From assembly GCA_014238905.1 (NCBI GenBank), contig JABAAE010000008.1, positions 162,086-226,085 of the forward strand: a stretch of DNA of 64,000 nt, read 5' to 3'. The translations under genes were made by a program, and so were the position numbers. Below are positions 19,952 through 30,443 of this stretch, piece after piece (the stretch's first letter is position 1; each line of letters begins with the position of its first letter). The notes beneath the pieces were generated by a model. That model searched no databases and had not been told where the DNA came from. It saw only the letters and a list, made by a program, of their open reading frames with translations. This DNA comes from Planctomycetota bacterium. Its GTDB lineage: Bacteria; Planctomycetota; Planctomycetia; Pirellulales; Pirellulaceae.

Positions 19952-20283
19952 TCCGTTTAAAGTTGCACCCCAGTTGGGACTCAGACAAACGAGAACCGAA
20001 AAAGAGGCTCTCAGAACGGGGGCACTTTCTCTAAAAAGAATACCGCATTTTTCGCCTATAAATCAATAAAAATGTATCGAAAACAAGCCTTCTTACCTTC
20101 CTGACTCGGCGATTCGCATTACACCTTCTTCCATCAGCCAATTAAAAACAGCGAATTAATAAAAAGAAAGCCCTCCCCAAGGATTTTCAATCCTAACGTC
20201 CCCGCAGACAACAGGTTAGTTCGATTTTTCATCATCGAACAAAACCGGTGAGACAGGTTGCCAACAAGGTGTTCGTACCCTGT
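19952..20283. other. Intergenic, 332 bp
   Basis: Nothing recognised. It lies between the start of the DUF1592 gene and the stop of the next minus-strand sulfatase, so it likely holds the promoter of the DUF1592/DUF1552 operon. It is AT-rich around 20040-20170. Confidence 0.4.
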
Positions 20284-21804
20284 TTATTTCTGAATCGCTC
20301 TGGCAGCCCGACCATAATACTTGAAACGGTCGAAGCGAAAATCCTTAGCATTCTCGCTGCGTGGATCGCCGGTCAACTTCATCCATCGGTCCAATTTCTT
20401 CGAAAGTTCATCAATTGCCGATGCGGACTCCGGTTTGGCAGCCAAGTTATTGACCTGGTCCGGATCTGTTTTCAAATCGTACAGCTCTTCGGCGGGCCGC
20501 TTGCCAAACCCCAGCTCAAAAAAACGACGCATCCCTGGCTCCTCCCGCTGACCAAGGATCAGGTCCTTGATAGGGGTGTTGTCGACATCTCCAAATGGTC
20601 CTACTGCATGATGCGTTTGCGGGTCGCCTGCTGGCCACAGATTGGGAGCGAGATTGCGAACGTACAGATACTGTTTCGTCCTAACAGCTCGACAGGGATA
20701 GGAACGATCGCCGGAACGGACGTTTGCGTGACGCTCACGTTCAAGAAAAATGGCATCTCGCCAAGGTGGATTTATTTTGCCGCTGCCTGTTATCAGAGGA
20801 AGAAAATCACGACCTGTCATCGTATCGGGTACCGTCAGTTCAGCGGCTGACATTAAGGTCGGCGCAAAGTCCTCAAAGCTAATGAAGTCTCCGCTGGTCT
20901 GGCTTGGGGCAATCTGGGCCGGCCATCGGATCGCCATGGGAACACGCGTGCCAGCATCATAGACATTCGCCAGACCCCGTGGCATCTGCCATCCATTGTC
21001 GCCAACCATGATGACCAACGTGTTTTGCGCTCGGCCGCTCTCTTGGAGGGCCTTGAGAATCTCACCACATTCATGATCAAAACGTTGTACTTCGCAATAA
21101 TAATCAACAATCGTTTGCCGAACGATCGCATGATCCGGCAAATAGCCAGGCACCTTGACCTTTTGAGCATCTAGGTTCCCTCGGAAATCGGCACCTCGGT
21201 CCCACGGCTGGTGTGGATCGTGGGAGCCAAACCAGAAACAAAACGGTTGGTCTGATGACACCCCGGACAGAAACTCCTCAAACGATTTGTGGCGATCACC
21301 GGCTGGGTTAAGTTTGGTATGTCGCTCGTTCCGATAACGTCCTGGTCCCCATCCTTTCACGGAAAAACCAGTCGCATAGCCCGAGGCCTTCAGAATTGCA
21401 GGGTAGGTGGGCAATTCTTTCGGAAAGTCTCCCCACAGGTTAGCAGCCTGTTGGAGGCGATGGGCCGCCTGCCCGGTCAGCAGCACCGCTCGGGCTGGGG
21501 AGCAAGAAGGTACCTGGCAAAACGCATGGGTAAACAGGACACCGTCGCGTGCCAGACGATCAAACGTCGGCGTTTTGACAGACGTATCCCCACCTATGCT
21601 GGCGTGGGGCCATCCCCAGTTGTCAGCCAACAATAGCAGAATGTTGGGTCGCGATGATTTGGTATCCTCACCTTCGGTGGAACCGGGATCAGCAGCCCGC
21701 AGCCAACCCTGGGTAACAAGCTCCAACACTCCCAAGGTGATCAGGATCCAGAGACCACCCCCACTCGGGCTAAAAATCGCTCTTTTAAATATCATCCTCT
21801 TCAT
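20284..21804 (-). CDS. Secreted sulfatase, heparan N-sulfatase-like subfamily
   Basis: An S1 sulfatase of 506 residues. It has a signal/anchor at about 15-36, PNILLLLADNWG as the metal site and Cys101 in CSPAR as formylglycine precursor. FWFGSHDPHQPWDRG and MVGDNGWQMPRG are typical of the SGSH-like branch, as is the ELYDLKTDPDQVNNLA ending. It starts 12 bp after the stop of the upstream iduronate-2-sulfatase-like gene with GAGGGA just before the ATG, so the two form an operon. The substrate is probably a sulfated amino sugar or glycan (inference). Confidence 0.92.
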   Translation of the reverse strand: MKRMIFKRAIFSPSGGGLWILITLGVLELVTQGWLRAADPGSTEGEDTKSSRPNILLLLADNWGWPHASIGGDTSVKTPTFDRLARDGVLFTHAFCQVPSCSPARAVLLTGQAAHRLQQAANLWGDFPKELPTYPAILKASGYATGFSVKGWGPGRYRNERHTKLNPAGDRHKSFEEFLSGVSSDQPFCFWFGSHDPHQPWDRGADFRGNLDAQKVKVPGYLPDHAIVRQTIVDYYCEVQRFDHECGEILKALQESGRAQNTLVIMVGDNGWQMPRGLANVYDAGTRVPMAIRWPAQIAPSQTSGDFISFEDFAPTLMSAAELTVPDTMTGRDFLPLITGSGKINPPWRDAIFLERERHANVRSGDRSYPCRAVRTKQYLYVRNLAPNLWPAGDPQTHHAVGPFGDVDNTPIKDLILGQREEPGMRRFFELGFGKRPAEELYDLKTDPDQVNNLAAKPESASAIDELSKKLDRWMKLTGDPRSENAKDFRFDRFKYYGRAARAIQK

Positions 21805-21815
21805 TCCCTCGGGGT

Positions 21816-23345
21816 CTAAAGCGCATCAAGGGGAATCTGTTGGCGAAATTGTCGCAACAGCGCCTCGCGGCCCGATTCCCCCGCCAAGTTGGTCCATTCG
21901 TTCGGATCGTTGTGCATGTCATATAGTTCTTCGGTTCGATCGTCGTAACGAATGTACCGCCAGCGATCCGAACGCAACGAGACATTACCACGGTCAAAGC
22001 TGGTCAGCACAACTCGCCCGGTCGATCGTTGCGGGTCCTGCAAAAGAGGAATCAGGCTTTTTCCCTCGAGCTGCTCTGGAGCCGGCACATCACAGAGTTC
22101 CGTAAGTGTCGGATAAAGGTCGAGTAAACTAACCGGTTGATGACACCCCTGCCCCAGCTTGGTAAACCTCCCCGCCATGTTTCGAGGTGGCACCACCATC
22201 AGCACAACGCGTGTGGACCGTTCCCAAGGAGTCCATTTTCCCCAATGCTGCTTTTCCCCAAGGTGCCAACCATGATCGCTCCATAACACGACCACGGTGT
22301 TTTTTGCGTAGGGCCCGTTGTCGAGAGCATCCAGCAGCCGCCCGATCTGAAAATCCACGTAAGTCGTACAGGCAAGGTAGCTCTTGACCGCCTCCTGCCA
22401 CTGATCAAATTTAACGACGGTTGAATGCAGACCAGCTGTGACGGCCTCCGTTGCCCAGCGTTGTCCGGATGGACCGAGATCGTTGAGATCGGATTCCAAA
22501 TAGGGTGGCAGCTGAATCTCCTGGCCTTTAAATCGGTCAAAATAGGCTTTGGGCGCCCAAAGTGGAATGTGTGGACGGTAGAAGCCTACCCCCATGAAAA
22601 TAGGTTGGTCCCGTTTGGTTTTGAGCTTCTCGATTGCCCAATTCGTAATCCGAGTATCACCCATCGACGAATCCGGCACGTCGAGCGGACCCCAGTCAAA
22701 AGACTCGCCGGCGGCCGAGTCAGGCTTGCGGTCAGACGGCATTCGGTTGAGCGGGAGCCGAACCGGCTCCAAACCGGTCGCGTGGACCTCATGCCTGGGA
22801 TTGCTCGTCTTTTTTGACGGCAATTCGTCTTCGGTGTATTCGACAGCATCGCGGGTGAAGGGGCTCCATCGTTGTTCCACATGAAAATGTTCGTCAAACA
22901 TCAGGCGATTCGCTTGAGCAGAAGAGTGCATCAGCTTGCCGGTTCCCAAGGTGGAGTAACCAGCTCTGCCGAACGCCCGTGGCAGGACCTGCATCTCGGG
23001 ATGTTGCTGCAACAGCTTCTTGCTTTGGTTCGACCAAACCCCCGTTTTCCACGGCATCTTGCCACTAAACACTGCAGCCCGAGACGGATTACAGGCTGGC
23101 GATGTACAGTGGGCATTGTTGAACAGGATTCCCCGTTTTGCCAACCGATCCATGTTGGGTGTTTGAGCTTGAGGATGCCCCTTGAGGCAACCTACCCAAT
23201 CATTCAGGTCGTCAACAGCAATGAACAACACGTTGATTTTGGCGGGTCGGGCGGTTTCGTCGGCCAACACCCGAGGCGACAGAGACATTGGCCACAAGGC
23301 AATCAACGCAGCCACCGCTGTCACGGGTCGGTGAGCATTCCTCAT
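21816..23345 (-). CDS. Secreted iduronate-2-sulfatase-like sulfatase
   Basis: About 509 residues with a signal peptide ending near VLADE. INVLFIAVDDLNDWVGCLKGH is the subfamily N-terminus, and CNPSR (85-89 from the chosen start) carries the formylglycine cysteine. GVGFYRPHIPLWAPK and LWSDHGWHLGEKQHWGKW are typical. The C-terminus is complete (RYIRYDDRTEELYDMHNDPNEWTNLA), unlike the truncated relative at 13800. The ATG at 23345 is preferred because GGAAAG precedes it by eight bases; the frame opens at a GTG at 23354. It is the first gene of a two-sulfatase operon. Confidence 0.93.
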   Translation of the reverse strand: MRNAHRPVTAVAALIALWPMSLSPRVLADETARPAKINVLFIAVDDLNDWVGCLKGHPQAQTPNMDRLAKRGILFNNAHCTSPACNPSRAAVFSGKMPWKTGVWSNQSKKLLQQHPEMQVLPRAFGRAGYSTLGTGKLMHSSAQANRLMFDEHFHVEQRWSPFTRDAVEYTEDELPSKKTSNPRHEVHATGLEPVRLPLNRMPSDRKPDSAAGESFDWGPLDVPDSSMGDTRITNWAIEKLKTKRDQPIFMGVGFYRPHIPLWAPKAYFDRFKGQEIQLPPYLESDLNDLGPSGQRWATEAVTAGLHSTVVKFDQWQEAVKSYLACTTYVDFQIGRLLDALDNGPYAKNTVVVLWSDHGWHLGEKQHWGKWTPWERSTRVVLMVVPPRNMAGRFTKLGQGCHQPVSLLDLYPTLTELCDVPAPEQLEGKSLIPLLQDPQRSTGRVVLTSFDRGNVSLRSDRWRYIRYDDRTEELYDMHNDPNEWTNLAGESGREALLRQFRQQIPLDAL

Positions 23346-23632
23346 GTCGATCACTTTCCTTTTTCTGTGAAGATGAGTTTTGGCTCATCCGAATTCGTCT
23401 CTCCTGTTCGCCGCCAACCAACGCCCGCAATAACTGTCATCACCCTCTCCATTGGTGTAATATAACGAAAACAAACGCTGCCGCAGGCCTGTCAATCAAT
23501 AAATTGAAATCCCTCGCCCGCTTGGATTAATCTCCATGGCAGTTTCCATCGATAACCAACCCGCCCCATTCTCCTATTAAAATCTGTCCCGTCCAAATCA
23601 TTTTTTTGCTGGAGAGTCAAATCAAAATCCCC

Positions 23633-24676
23633 ATGTCAAATCCTACACGCCGGGCAACACCCATCTATGTTCTGACGCTGACGTGGCTGCTGTTGACCAC
23701 CGTCAGCGGACAGGACCCTGCGGCACCGAATAATCTATTCGGCATCAAGAATGAAAATCAAACCGAGGTGTTCGTTGCTGCGGACGTCCCGAAAAAAGTT
23801 GCCAAAGCGGTCAGAGACACGCTCGCCGTCGGCGTTGATACATGGGGTTCATCGGGGCGACTGGAATACTGGGTGCTGGGGACCGATCGCACCGCTGCGG
23901 TCGAACTGGCGGCGGTATTTTGCAAACGGCGGGTCCAAAGAGGGCAGATGAGAAAACAGGACTGTCTTAACGACAGCACCAACAAAGACCACGGCTTTCT
24001 CACCTATCAGGAAATTGGGGCAAATGCCCTGGCAACCGGAAGACCACACGGAAGTGCTGGCCACAACGGTGGAGCAGAGTGGGGGATGCACCGAATGAGT
24101 TCTTCGCTGCCACTGGGATTTGCAGGGGTCCTCGATATTGCTGGTGAGCAAGAGCAAATCACCATTCTCCACGAGTATTGGCATTCCATTCAGAACTCTT
24201 TCATTCAGTCACAGGATCATCGACTAAGACGCAAACGAATGGGACCGGTCTGGTTCGTCGAAGGCTCTGCAGTCGCCATGGCAGAGATCACCTGTTCCAA
24301 ACTCTGGAAATCCGGCAAGCTGCCAAAGTGGAACAATTCGTCTCAACCCACACAAAATCTACGCAAACGGATGACCAACAAAATGAACGCTGTCCAGCGG
24401 AAAAGAAAAGACTGCCAGACGTTGTTACCGGATTCGTATGACGATTCATGCCGCCAATTAGCCTATGACAGCGGCGGATGGGCGATTGCGTATCTGATGA
24501 ATCAATTTGGGGAAGACGTTTTATTAAAGTCGTTTCATCCCAACGTCAACCGTTTGGGATGGGAAGCTTGCTTCCGAAAAACTTTTGGCCAGAGCTCAGC
24601 AGATTTTGCCGATGAATTTCAAATATTCATGGACCTGCCGCTACAAGAACAGATCAAGATCCTTCCCCAGGATTGA
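23633..24676 (+). CDS. Putative secreted zinc metallopeptidase (gluzincin-like)
   Basis: I do not recognise a named family. A signal peptide is visible (VLTLTWLLLTTVSGQ). HEYWH at 180-184 fits HExxH, and WFVEGSAVAMAE about 27 residues later supplies a glutamate in the position used as third zinc ligand in gluzincins such as the peptidase-MA-like group. The C-terminal YDSGGWAIAYLMNQFGEDVL is also typical of such enzymes. Three or more cysteines suggest disulfides. The ATG at 23633 is preferred over the in-frame TTG at 23606. It stands alone, divergent from the sulfatase pair. Confidence 0.6.
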   Translation: MSNPTRRATPIYVLTLTWLLLTTVSGQDPAAPNNLFGIKNENQTEVFVAADVPKKVAKAVRDTLAVGVDTWGSSGRLEYWVLGTDRTAAVELAAVFCKRRVQRGQMRKQDCLNDSTNKDHGFLTYQEIGANALATGRPHGSAGHNGGAEWGMHRMSSSLPLGFAGVLDIAGEQEQITILHEYWHSIQNSFIQSQDHRLRRKRMGPVWFVEGSAVAMAEITCSKLWKSGKLPKWNNSSQPTQNLRKRMTNKMNAVQRKRKDCQTLLPDSYDDSCRQLAYDSGGWAIAYLMNQFGEDVLLKSFHPNVNRLGWEACFRKTFGQSSADFADEFQIFMDLPLQEQIKILPQD

Positions 24677-24763
24677 TCAACTCAACCCTTTTTCACCACG
24701 CGGTTGTTCGCCGGCCAAATAGGCAACAGGGAATTCACAACGCAACGGACCATCAGGCGGGCC

Positions 24764-24811
24764 GGACAGTCAAATCCGGACAGTCAAATCCGGACAGTCA
24801 AATCCGGACAC
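24764..24811. repeat. 14-bp tandem repeat, three copies plus partial
   Basis: GGACAGTCAAATCC is repeated exactly three times and then GGACA. It lies between two convergent genes, just past the stop of the Gfo/Idh/MocA gene. Confidence 0.95.
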
Positions 24812-24833
24812 CAATCCCGCCAAAAATCGTCCA

Positions 24834-26174
24834 CTATAGTTTGTAATACTGCTCCCAACCTTTTCGTGGCGGTGGCCCCTCCAGTAGCGCGTCGGCGATT
24901 TTGTTATTGGTAATCCGTCGCGTTTTCAGGTCAAACTCGAGCTCTCCTCCGAGTCGCTGCGCGATGACGCCGAGGCAGAACACTTGGCTAAGAGGTCCCG
25001 AAACGGAGAACGGAGAACGAGTTTTCTCTTCCCCTTTAACTCCCAATACAAAATTATGGTGGTGGTTGGATCCACCTCCATATTTTGGTAGATCTTTTTT
25101 CATTTCTTCCTTTTTAGAGTCCGGAATAATACTCAACGGACTTCCGTGGGAAGCCCCTTTAAAGGTAAGGCCCTCGCCATAAATGATCTTTCCGGCATTT
25201 CCAAGTTTTGCTCCTTTGCCAAGCTCAACCGGCGGTTTGGGTCTGTTTTTGGTTCCGTCATACCAGGTAACCTCGCAGGGGGGCTCATTTTCGCGAGCAG
25301 GGAAGTCGAACCGAATGGTCGATCCCATAGGAAAAATCAAGTCTCTTACCCCTTCGCGATGGACGGCGGTAATCCGTTCGGGAAGCCCCAGCTCAAGAAA
25401 TCGATGAGCGGTATCCAGAATATGAGGCCCCCAGTCCCCAAAGGCACCATTGCCATACTCGTACCAACTCCGCCAGTTACCCGGGTGCAGGTATTTACTA
25501 AAGGGGTGCTCCGGTGCGGTCGCCAGCCAGGTATCCCAATCAAATCCAGCCGGCATGTTTTCGCCGGTTTGCCACTGATCAAACTTCCAGGGATGCCAAC
25601 GTCTTCCGGAATTCATAAACGCCGTTATCTTCTTGACGTTCTTGATGATGCCAGCTTCTTTCCAAGCCTTAAATTGATGGTAATTGGCACCGGAATGCCC
25701 CTGGTTCCCCATCTGGCAGGACACCTTGTATTTTTTCTCCGCGGCGATCATCAATTCGATCTCCTGGAAGGTGTGGGCAAGTGGTTTCTCGACGTAACAG
25801 TGAATCCCTTCTGCCATAGCCCGCATCGCAATCGGAAAGTGAGCATGATCCGGCACCCCGATCGTACAGGCGTCTATCTCCTTGCCCATTTTGTCGAACA
25901 TCTGACGAAAGTCCTTGAATTTCGGCACGCCCTCAAACCGACTTTCGATGCGTGATGTATGCTTGGTCCCCATGGCAACATCACAAAGCGCAACCGGGTT
26001 GACCAAACCGGTCCCTTGAACACTATTCGCGTCGCCGGCCCCTTGTGCTCCACAACCGATGTAGGCAACGTTAACTTTTTCGTTCGCACCGATCACCCGT
26101 CCAGGAATGACGCTGAACATCGGCATCGCCGCTGCTCCAATATTAAACTGCCGGCGGTTTAAATGATTTTGCAT
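24834..26174 (-). CDS. Gfo/Idh/MocA family oxidoreductase, exported
   Basis: An NAD(P)-dependent sugar dehydrogenase-like protein of 446 residues. The N-terminus has a Tat-like NRRQFNIGAAAMPMFS signal. The Rossmann motif VNVAYIGCGAQGAGDA binds the nucleotide. YVEKPLAHTFQEIE contains the EKP motif with the catalytic lysine. GNGAFGDWGPHILDTAHRFLELG has the conserved Asp/His pair. These exported members are abundant in planctomycetes and their substrates are mostly unknown. It follows the divergent esterase/glycosidase gene region and may act on released sugars (inference). Confidence 0.93.
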   Translation of the reverse strand: MQNHLNRRQFNIGAAAMPMFSVIPGRVIGANEKVNVAYIGCGAQGAGDANSVQGTGLVNPVALCDVAMGTKHTSRIESRFEGVPKFKDFRQMFDKMGKEIDACTIGVPDHAHFPIAMRAMAEGIHCYVEKPLAHTFQEIELMIAAEKKYKVSCQMGNQGHSGANYHQFKAWKEAGIIKNVKKITAFMNSGRRWHPWKFDQWQTGENMPAGFDWDTWLATAPEHPFSKYLHPGNWRSWYEYGNGAFGDWGPHILDTAHRFLELGLPERITAVHREGVRDLIFPMGSTIRFDFPARENEPPCEVTWYDGTKNRPKPPVELGKGAKLGNAGKIIYGEGLTFKGASHGSPLSIIPDSKKEEMKKDLPKYGGGSNHHHNFVLGVKGEEKTRSPFSVSGPLSQVFCLGVIAQRLGGELEFDLKTRRITNNKIADALLEGPPPRKGWEQYYKL

Positions 26175-26413
26175 GATGATTAAATAGGGTTTGGTAGATG
26201 ACTGGCTGCGAACGATTTTCGACCATCAATTATAACCGCTGGCCATCCCCGGTGCTATTCAGTAAGCTGAAAATCAAGTCGTGAAAATTCTGCAGCGGTT
26301 TTTAAAAAATCCTGTGATAAGGTCTGTTCCGCCAAACGCTGGGGTCATCGAAACCGGGCTCTCGTCGCTTGAAGAAACGAGACTTCCAAACTGTAAGATC
26401 CTCAGAATTCTCG

Positions 26414-29400
26414 TTAATCCACTGAGGACTTCTCCCCTTTGATAAATTCAATTGCGGTGAATTTGTTCATCTTGGGAATTAGCACTTCAAGCATCTGACC
26501 ACGGACATTGGCGGTGGCCGACGCAAAACAGATGGGATTGGTATCCGAACCATCGTCGAGGCTGATATCCTTGGTAATCACGTTCGAAAAATAGGCATCA
26601 CCGTCAGACATTCCCTCTCCGCGAAAATCAACCGCGGAATCGTCGTTATTATAAACCTCACCAGTCTGGATCTTTGCTGGAACGGAAACCGTAGCCGACC
26701 TGGTGCCGTCCGCTCCGCTGCAATAGATCAGAACGGTAAAATGTTCTCGACTGCGATTCCAGGATGAGATCTTATAGCGTTGTTCGCCGTTAAATGCCGG
26801 TCCAGAAACCAGGATATCGTTACCTGCTTCTCCAGCGATAGCGTGCCGGATCACTTCATCTGAACCGCCCGCAATTTGTGCGTACCATTTCCAGATGTAG
26901 TAGTGCAAGTGGTTGGGATCGGAAGGATTGTCATAGTCCTCGACAGTAAAAACACGACCAGAACCGTCTAATATTTCGAACTGATCTTCTCGACCCCGCA
27001 GGCTGACTTTTTGGGTGACGATATCGGCGCCTCCATCGTTCGCGGGAACCACTATTGCTGGCCGAATTTTTTTGATACGACCATTGTAGTCACGGCGTTT
27101 TGTCAGGCCCATCGCCCATGAACTCGAGTTGTCTGACCAGGGTAGGTTGATCGAATTCAATCCTCGCTGTAGACACTCACCCAAAATAGTGACCGCTTTC
27201 TGATAGGCATCTTTTTCATTCTTCAAACCGTCACCATTGACATCATGGGCATTGCCTGCCTTGTCCCAAACGATCCATGACTCCGCTGACAGTACAGAAA
27301 TCGCACGGTGCCCCTCAGCATCCAACTTGCTTCGCACCAATTGGTACTGATCCCAAACCGTCGCAATGGAGTCATCAATCCTCCCGTAACCGTTCGCATG
27401 GTCGGAGACATTCAGATTCAAGGCATCAACGGTCTGCATTAAATCCGGGTTACCGATCATTAAATCGTAAAAATGACTGACAGCCCTTCCCCCTCGCCCA
27501 GACAAACCTTTGGTCGCCGGGCACGGCTCACAGGGAGACATTCCTGTTGTGGATATTAGAACAGGAATAGCCGGTTCGGCATCATAAATCGCACGGATCG
27601 TTCGACCACCGTCGAGCAAGATTTTATTAATAATAAAATCAATATCCGCACCCTCCATCAATCCTTGCAAGTTCGCCTCGTGCGAAAGCTGATAGGCATG
27701 CACGCGTCCCTTGAAGTACGCCGCCATACGGCCGACATATCCCTGAAACAAGTCGCCACGTGGTTTGAAGCCACCTGCCTTACCGGACTCCGATGCCCAT
27801 GCCGGACAATGAAAAAAAACCAGTTCCACTTTTAGCCCGTTGGTGTTACAAAAATCAACCGCTCGTTCAATGGCTTGCAGTGATGCCGAGGGGTGGAGTT
27901 GATAGTTTTGATGTGCGGGTGTGGGCTCCATCGCCCTCCAACTGGCCCACATTTGCACATAACTGCTGTCGTTGGCAATCACTGGACGCTTGGAATCATA
28001 GGCATTGTTTTGCGGCCGACCTGCAAACGGTTGCCACCTAACGCCAAGCTGCATATGGTCGGTGGTCCAGTCATAGTCTTTTTCCGCAACGGTAGCCCGC
28101 GGGAAATCGAGAAAGCAATGACTTTGCTTCCAGTGCAGGTTGCGGAATTGAGGAGGACTCCCTTTCCAAATTCGGCCAACCCGTCGCGGGGCAGTCTTAA
28201 CGCCCCGTGGAGGCCTGAGATGCTCTGTCGGGGTAATTTTCAACTGGCGAATCGATTTCCAATCCGAGCGAGGCAACCGGTGATAGTCTTTGAAATCCGC
28301 TGGTTTCAGGTCAACCGACTGCCACTGCGGTCCACCGGCAAGATCCACCTCCGCCGCGTATCCATCCAACAAGATGACCATGCGATTGGGTTGGGCCGAC
28401 TGCACGTCAAGGGATAACCGTGCGCCAAGTGGAGCTTGCCAGGCCTGGTGGCCAATCTTAAATGTCGTCCGGGCCCAATCACTCGGGCGATAGGTAAACC
28501 ATTCCTTAGCCCAGTCATTGGCAAAATCCTCAATGATGGGTGAGGTCGCCAGGCCCTTCTGCACGCCAGCCGCCTTGAGCTGATTTGGTTCCACCATCGT
28601 CAGCACTGACGATAAATTATAGGACTCTGCCTGATAAGGCTGGTAATAGTATCCTGCTCCTTGAAGTGGTTGCTGGAGGGCATAGACGACATTGGCATAA
28701 ACCCAAAGAGGTTTTTCCGTATTGGCCAAAGGAAGATCAGCTGTCCATACGTTGTTCGTTTGGTCAGATTCAGCATGGTGCCAGAATCGCGACATCACGT
28801 TTTGCCGGTCCAAAGGACCTCCGTCCTTTTTACCATCCTGGGTGTAAAAGACGTCCACCGAGAGAATGGGCCGGGAGGTATCCGGGCTGACTGAAAGCAA
28901 AGGCTGACCGTTACCGGTTTTCAACTGTAATTTGGTTTTGGGTGTCTGTGGAAATGTAAACGAATCCTTCAAATGCTGATCCATCCATAGTAAAGTTGTC
29001 ACCTCGTAGGGCGGCGTATCCTGATGGTTGTGGTGGGGAGAGCAGGTCACTCGCCAATCCTTGCTCGCAATTTCAGTCAGAGCCGACGGCAGATCGTCAA
29101 TGCGGCCATGAAAATCATTGGCCGGGCTGAGAAACAATATCGGGCACGAAATGTTCTCAAGACTGACATTATCTCCAAGTGTTTTCTGATAAATCGGACT
29201 TCGGTTATCACGATCACTAATGCCTCCACAGGATGGGGCAGCAGCTTTGACCCGTGAGTCTACCGCGGCGAGCACACTCAGCTTCCCACCCATTGAGTGA
29301 CCATAGACTCCCAGTCGTTGCGGGTCGACCTCGGGTTGTTGTTCTAAAAACGTGATCGCCCGACGCGCCGCCAAAGCACAAAGAAACCAACCACTGTTTC

Positions 29401-30010
29401 TAGGTGAATCAACCGGGTCCAATGTCCAGGATGCGGCTCGTATCTCGGGAAATTGATTGCCGGGGTTTCTACCGGGAGCATGATAGCCGTCGACAAGACC
29501 CCAGTCAGTGGTCAGTTTGTAATTTGGGTCATCGACTTTCCGATCCCAAAATAATTTAACTTCGGCGGGAGAGACGCTGTAGCCGGGAGCACTGATCCGT
29601 CCGGCCCAAGCGATCGAAATAGTCGCATAACCCCGTTTCGCGTTGAGCAGGCAGGCCCTGTGATCGGCATACTGTCCACCACCGTGAATCTGAACCAGCC
29701 CCGGTATCTTGGCCCGATCACGCCGGGAGCTCTTGGGAAACCCGTAAATAGCAGCCAGCGTCGTTTTTTTCCCCTTGAATACGCCAATTCGAAATCGAAC
29801 CACACGCATCACAACATCATCCTGCTCCCACTGCTTTAAGACCTCCAATTCAAGTGGTTCGGCACGGGGATCGAAACCAGCCCACATTTCCGCCAAGGTC
29901 TGTGGCGGTTGCTGATTCCTGAGACTTGGCAAAGTCTCTTTGTCATCAGCTAACGCCTGGCAGGCAATCAAAACCAAAGCCAATAAGGACCAGCGACCAT
30001 TAAATTGCAT
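26414..30010 (-). CDS. Fusion of alpha/beta-hydrolase esterase and TIM-barrel glycosidase-like domain
   Basis: 1198 residues with a signal peptide (1-21). Residues about 45-370 form an acetyl-xylan-esterase-like alpha/beta hydrolase: HGGG at 109-112 forms the oxyanion hole and GHSMGG (237-242) carries the nucleophile Ser239. FLSPANDFHGR and SPHHNHQDTPP supply the Asp and His. A linker region of beta type follows (about 380-630). From about 640, GVRWQPFAGRP opens a TIM-barrel-like domain with AYQLSHEANLQG and VLSAESWIVWDKAG as candidate acid/base and nucleophile segments of a clan GH-A glycosidase. The last ~170 residues look like a beta-sandwich. It probably deacylates and cleaves the same polysaccharide. 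The glycosidase assignment is inferred from pattern only. Confidence 0.78.
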   Translation of the reverse strand: MQFNGRWSLLALVLIACQALADDKETLPSLRNQQPPQTLAEMWAGFDPRAEPLELEVLKQWEQDDVVMRVVRFRIGVFKGKKTTLAAIYGFPKSSRRDRAKIPGLVQIHGGGQYADHRACLLNAKRGYATISIAWAGRISAPGYSVSPAEVKLFWDRKVDDPNYKLTTDWGLVDGYHAPGRNPGNQFPEIRAASWTLDPVDSPRNSGWFLCALAARRAITFLEQQPEVDPQRLGVYGHSMGGKLSVLAAVDSRVKAAAPSCGGISDRDNRSPIYQKTLGDNVSLENISCPILFLSPANDFHGRIDDLPSALTEIASKDWRVTCSPHHNHQDTPPYEVTTLLWMDQHLKDSFTFPQTPKTKLQLKTGNGQPLLSVSPDTSRPILSVDVFYTQDGKKDGGPLDRQNVMSRFWHHAESDQTNNVWTADLPLANTEKPLWVYANVVYALQQPLQGAGYYYQPYQAESYNLSSVLTMVEPNQLKAAGVQKGLATSPIIEDFANDWAKEWFTYRPSDWARTTFKIGHQAWQAPLGARLSLDVQSAQPNRMVILLDGYAAEVDLAGGPQWQSVDLKPADFKDYHRLPRSDWKSIRQLKITPTEHLRPPRGVKTAPRRVGRIWKGSPPQFRNLHWKQSHCFLDFPRATVAEKDYDWTTDHMQLGVRWQPFAGRPQNNAYDSKRPVIANDSSYVQMWASWRAMEPTPAHQNYQLHPSASLQAIERAVDFCNTNGLKVELVFFHCPAWASESGKAGGFKPRGDLFQGYVGRMAAYFKGRVHAYQLSHEANLQGLMEGADIDFIINKILLDGGRTIRAIYDAEPAIPVLISTTGMSPCEPCPATKGLSGRGGRAVSHFYDLMIGNPDLMQTVDALNLNVSDHANGYGRIDDSIATVWDQYQLVRSKLDAEGHRAISVLSAESWIVWDKAGNAHDVNGDGLKNEKDAYQKAVTILGECLQRGLNSINLPWSDNSSSWAMGLTKRRDYNGRIKKIRPAIVVPANDGGADIVTQKVSLRGREDQFEILDGSGRVFTVEDYDNPSDPNHLHYYIWKWYAQIAGGSDEVIRHAIAGEAGNDILVSGPAFNGEQRYKISSWNRSREHFTVLIYCSGADGTRSATVSVPAKIQTGEVYNNDDSAVDFRGEGMSDGDAYFSNVITKDISLDDGSDTNPICFASATANVRGQMLEVLIPKMNKFTAIEFIKGEKSSVD

Positions 30011-30443
30011 CGAGAGATTCCTATCGTGGAAGACCCATTAAACGGTTGGATTCTATCATCGAGGCCTGATCGTTCAATATCCGTATGGTAAACTTTCAGC
30101 GGACAACCCTTGTGGTAGCTTCCTGAGACCATTCAGGTTTGGCGGCCTACCAGAAGACATGATCCGCCCCTATGCGATTCTGTTTTCTCGGCAGCAGATC
30201 CAAGATTATTGGCCCCAGATTTCGTTCAAAGAAATTCGGTTCATCAGCGGAACCATTCCCGTTAGAATGCAGTCTTCAATCGATCATTTTCCATTAGACT
30301 AAACAGGCAATACGATGCCTTGCTCAATTTTGGCGAGTCCATTGGATCATCTCGCTCCTTAAAAAACCCGAGGACCAATGCGTTCGAAAATCAAATCCTC
30401 CGAGTGCAATGACATTCGCCACCCATTTCGACAGTTCTCAACA
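30011..30443. other. Intergenic, divergent promoter region
   Basis: No gene seen between the two divergent starts. It must hold promoters for the esterase/glycosidase fusion (minus) and the sulfatase (plus); no clear box is proposed. Confidence 0.4.
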
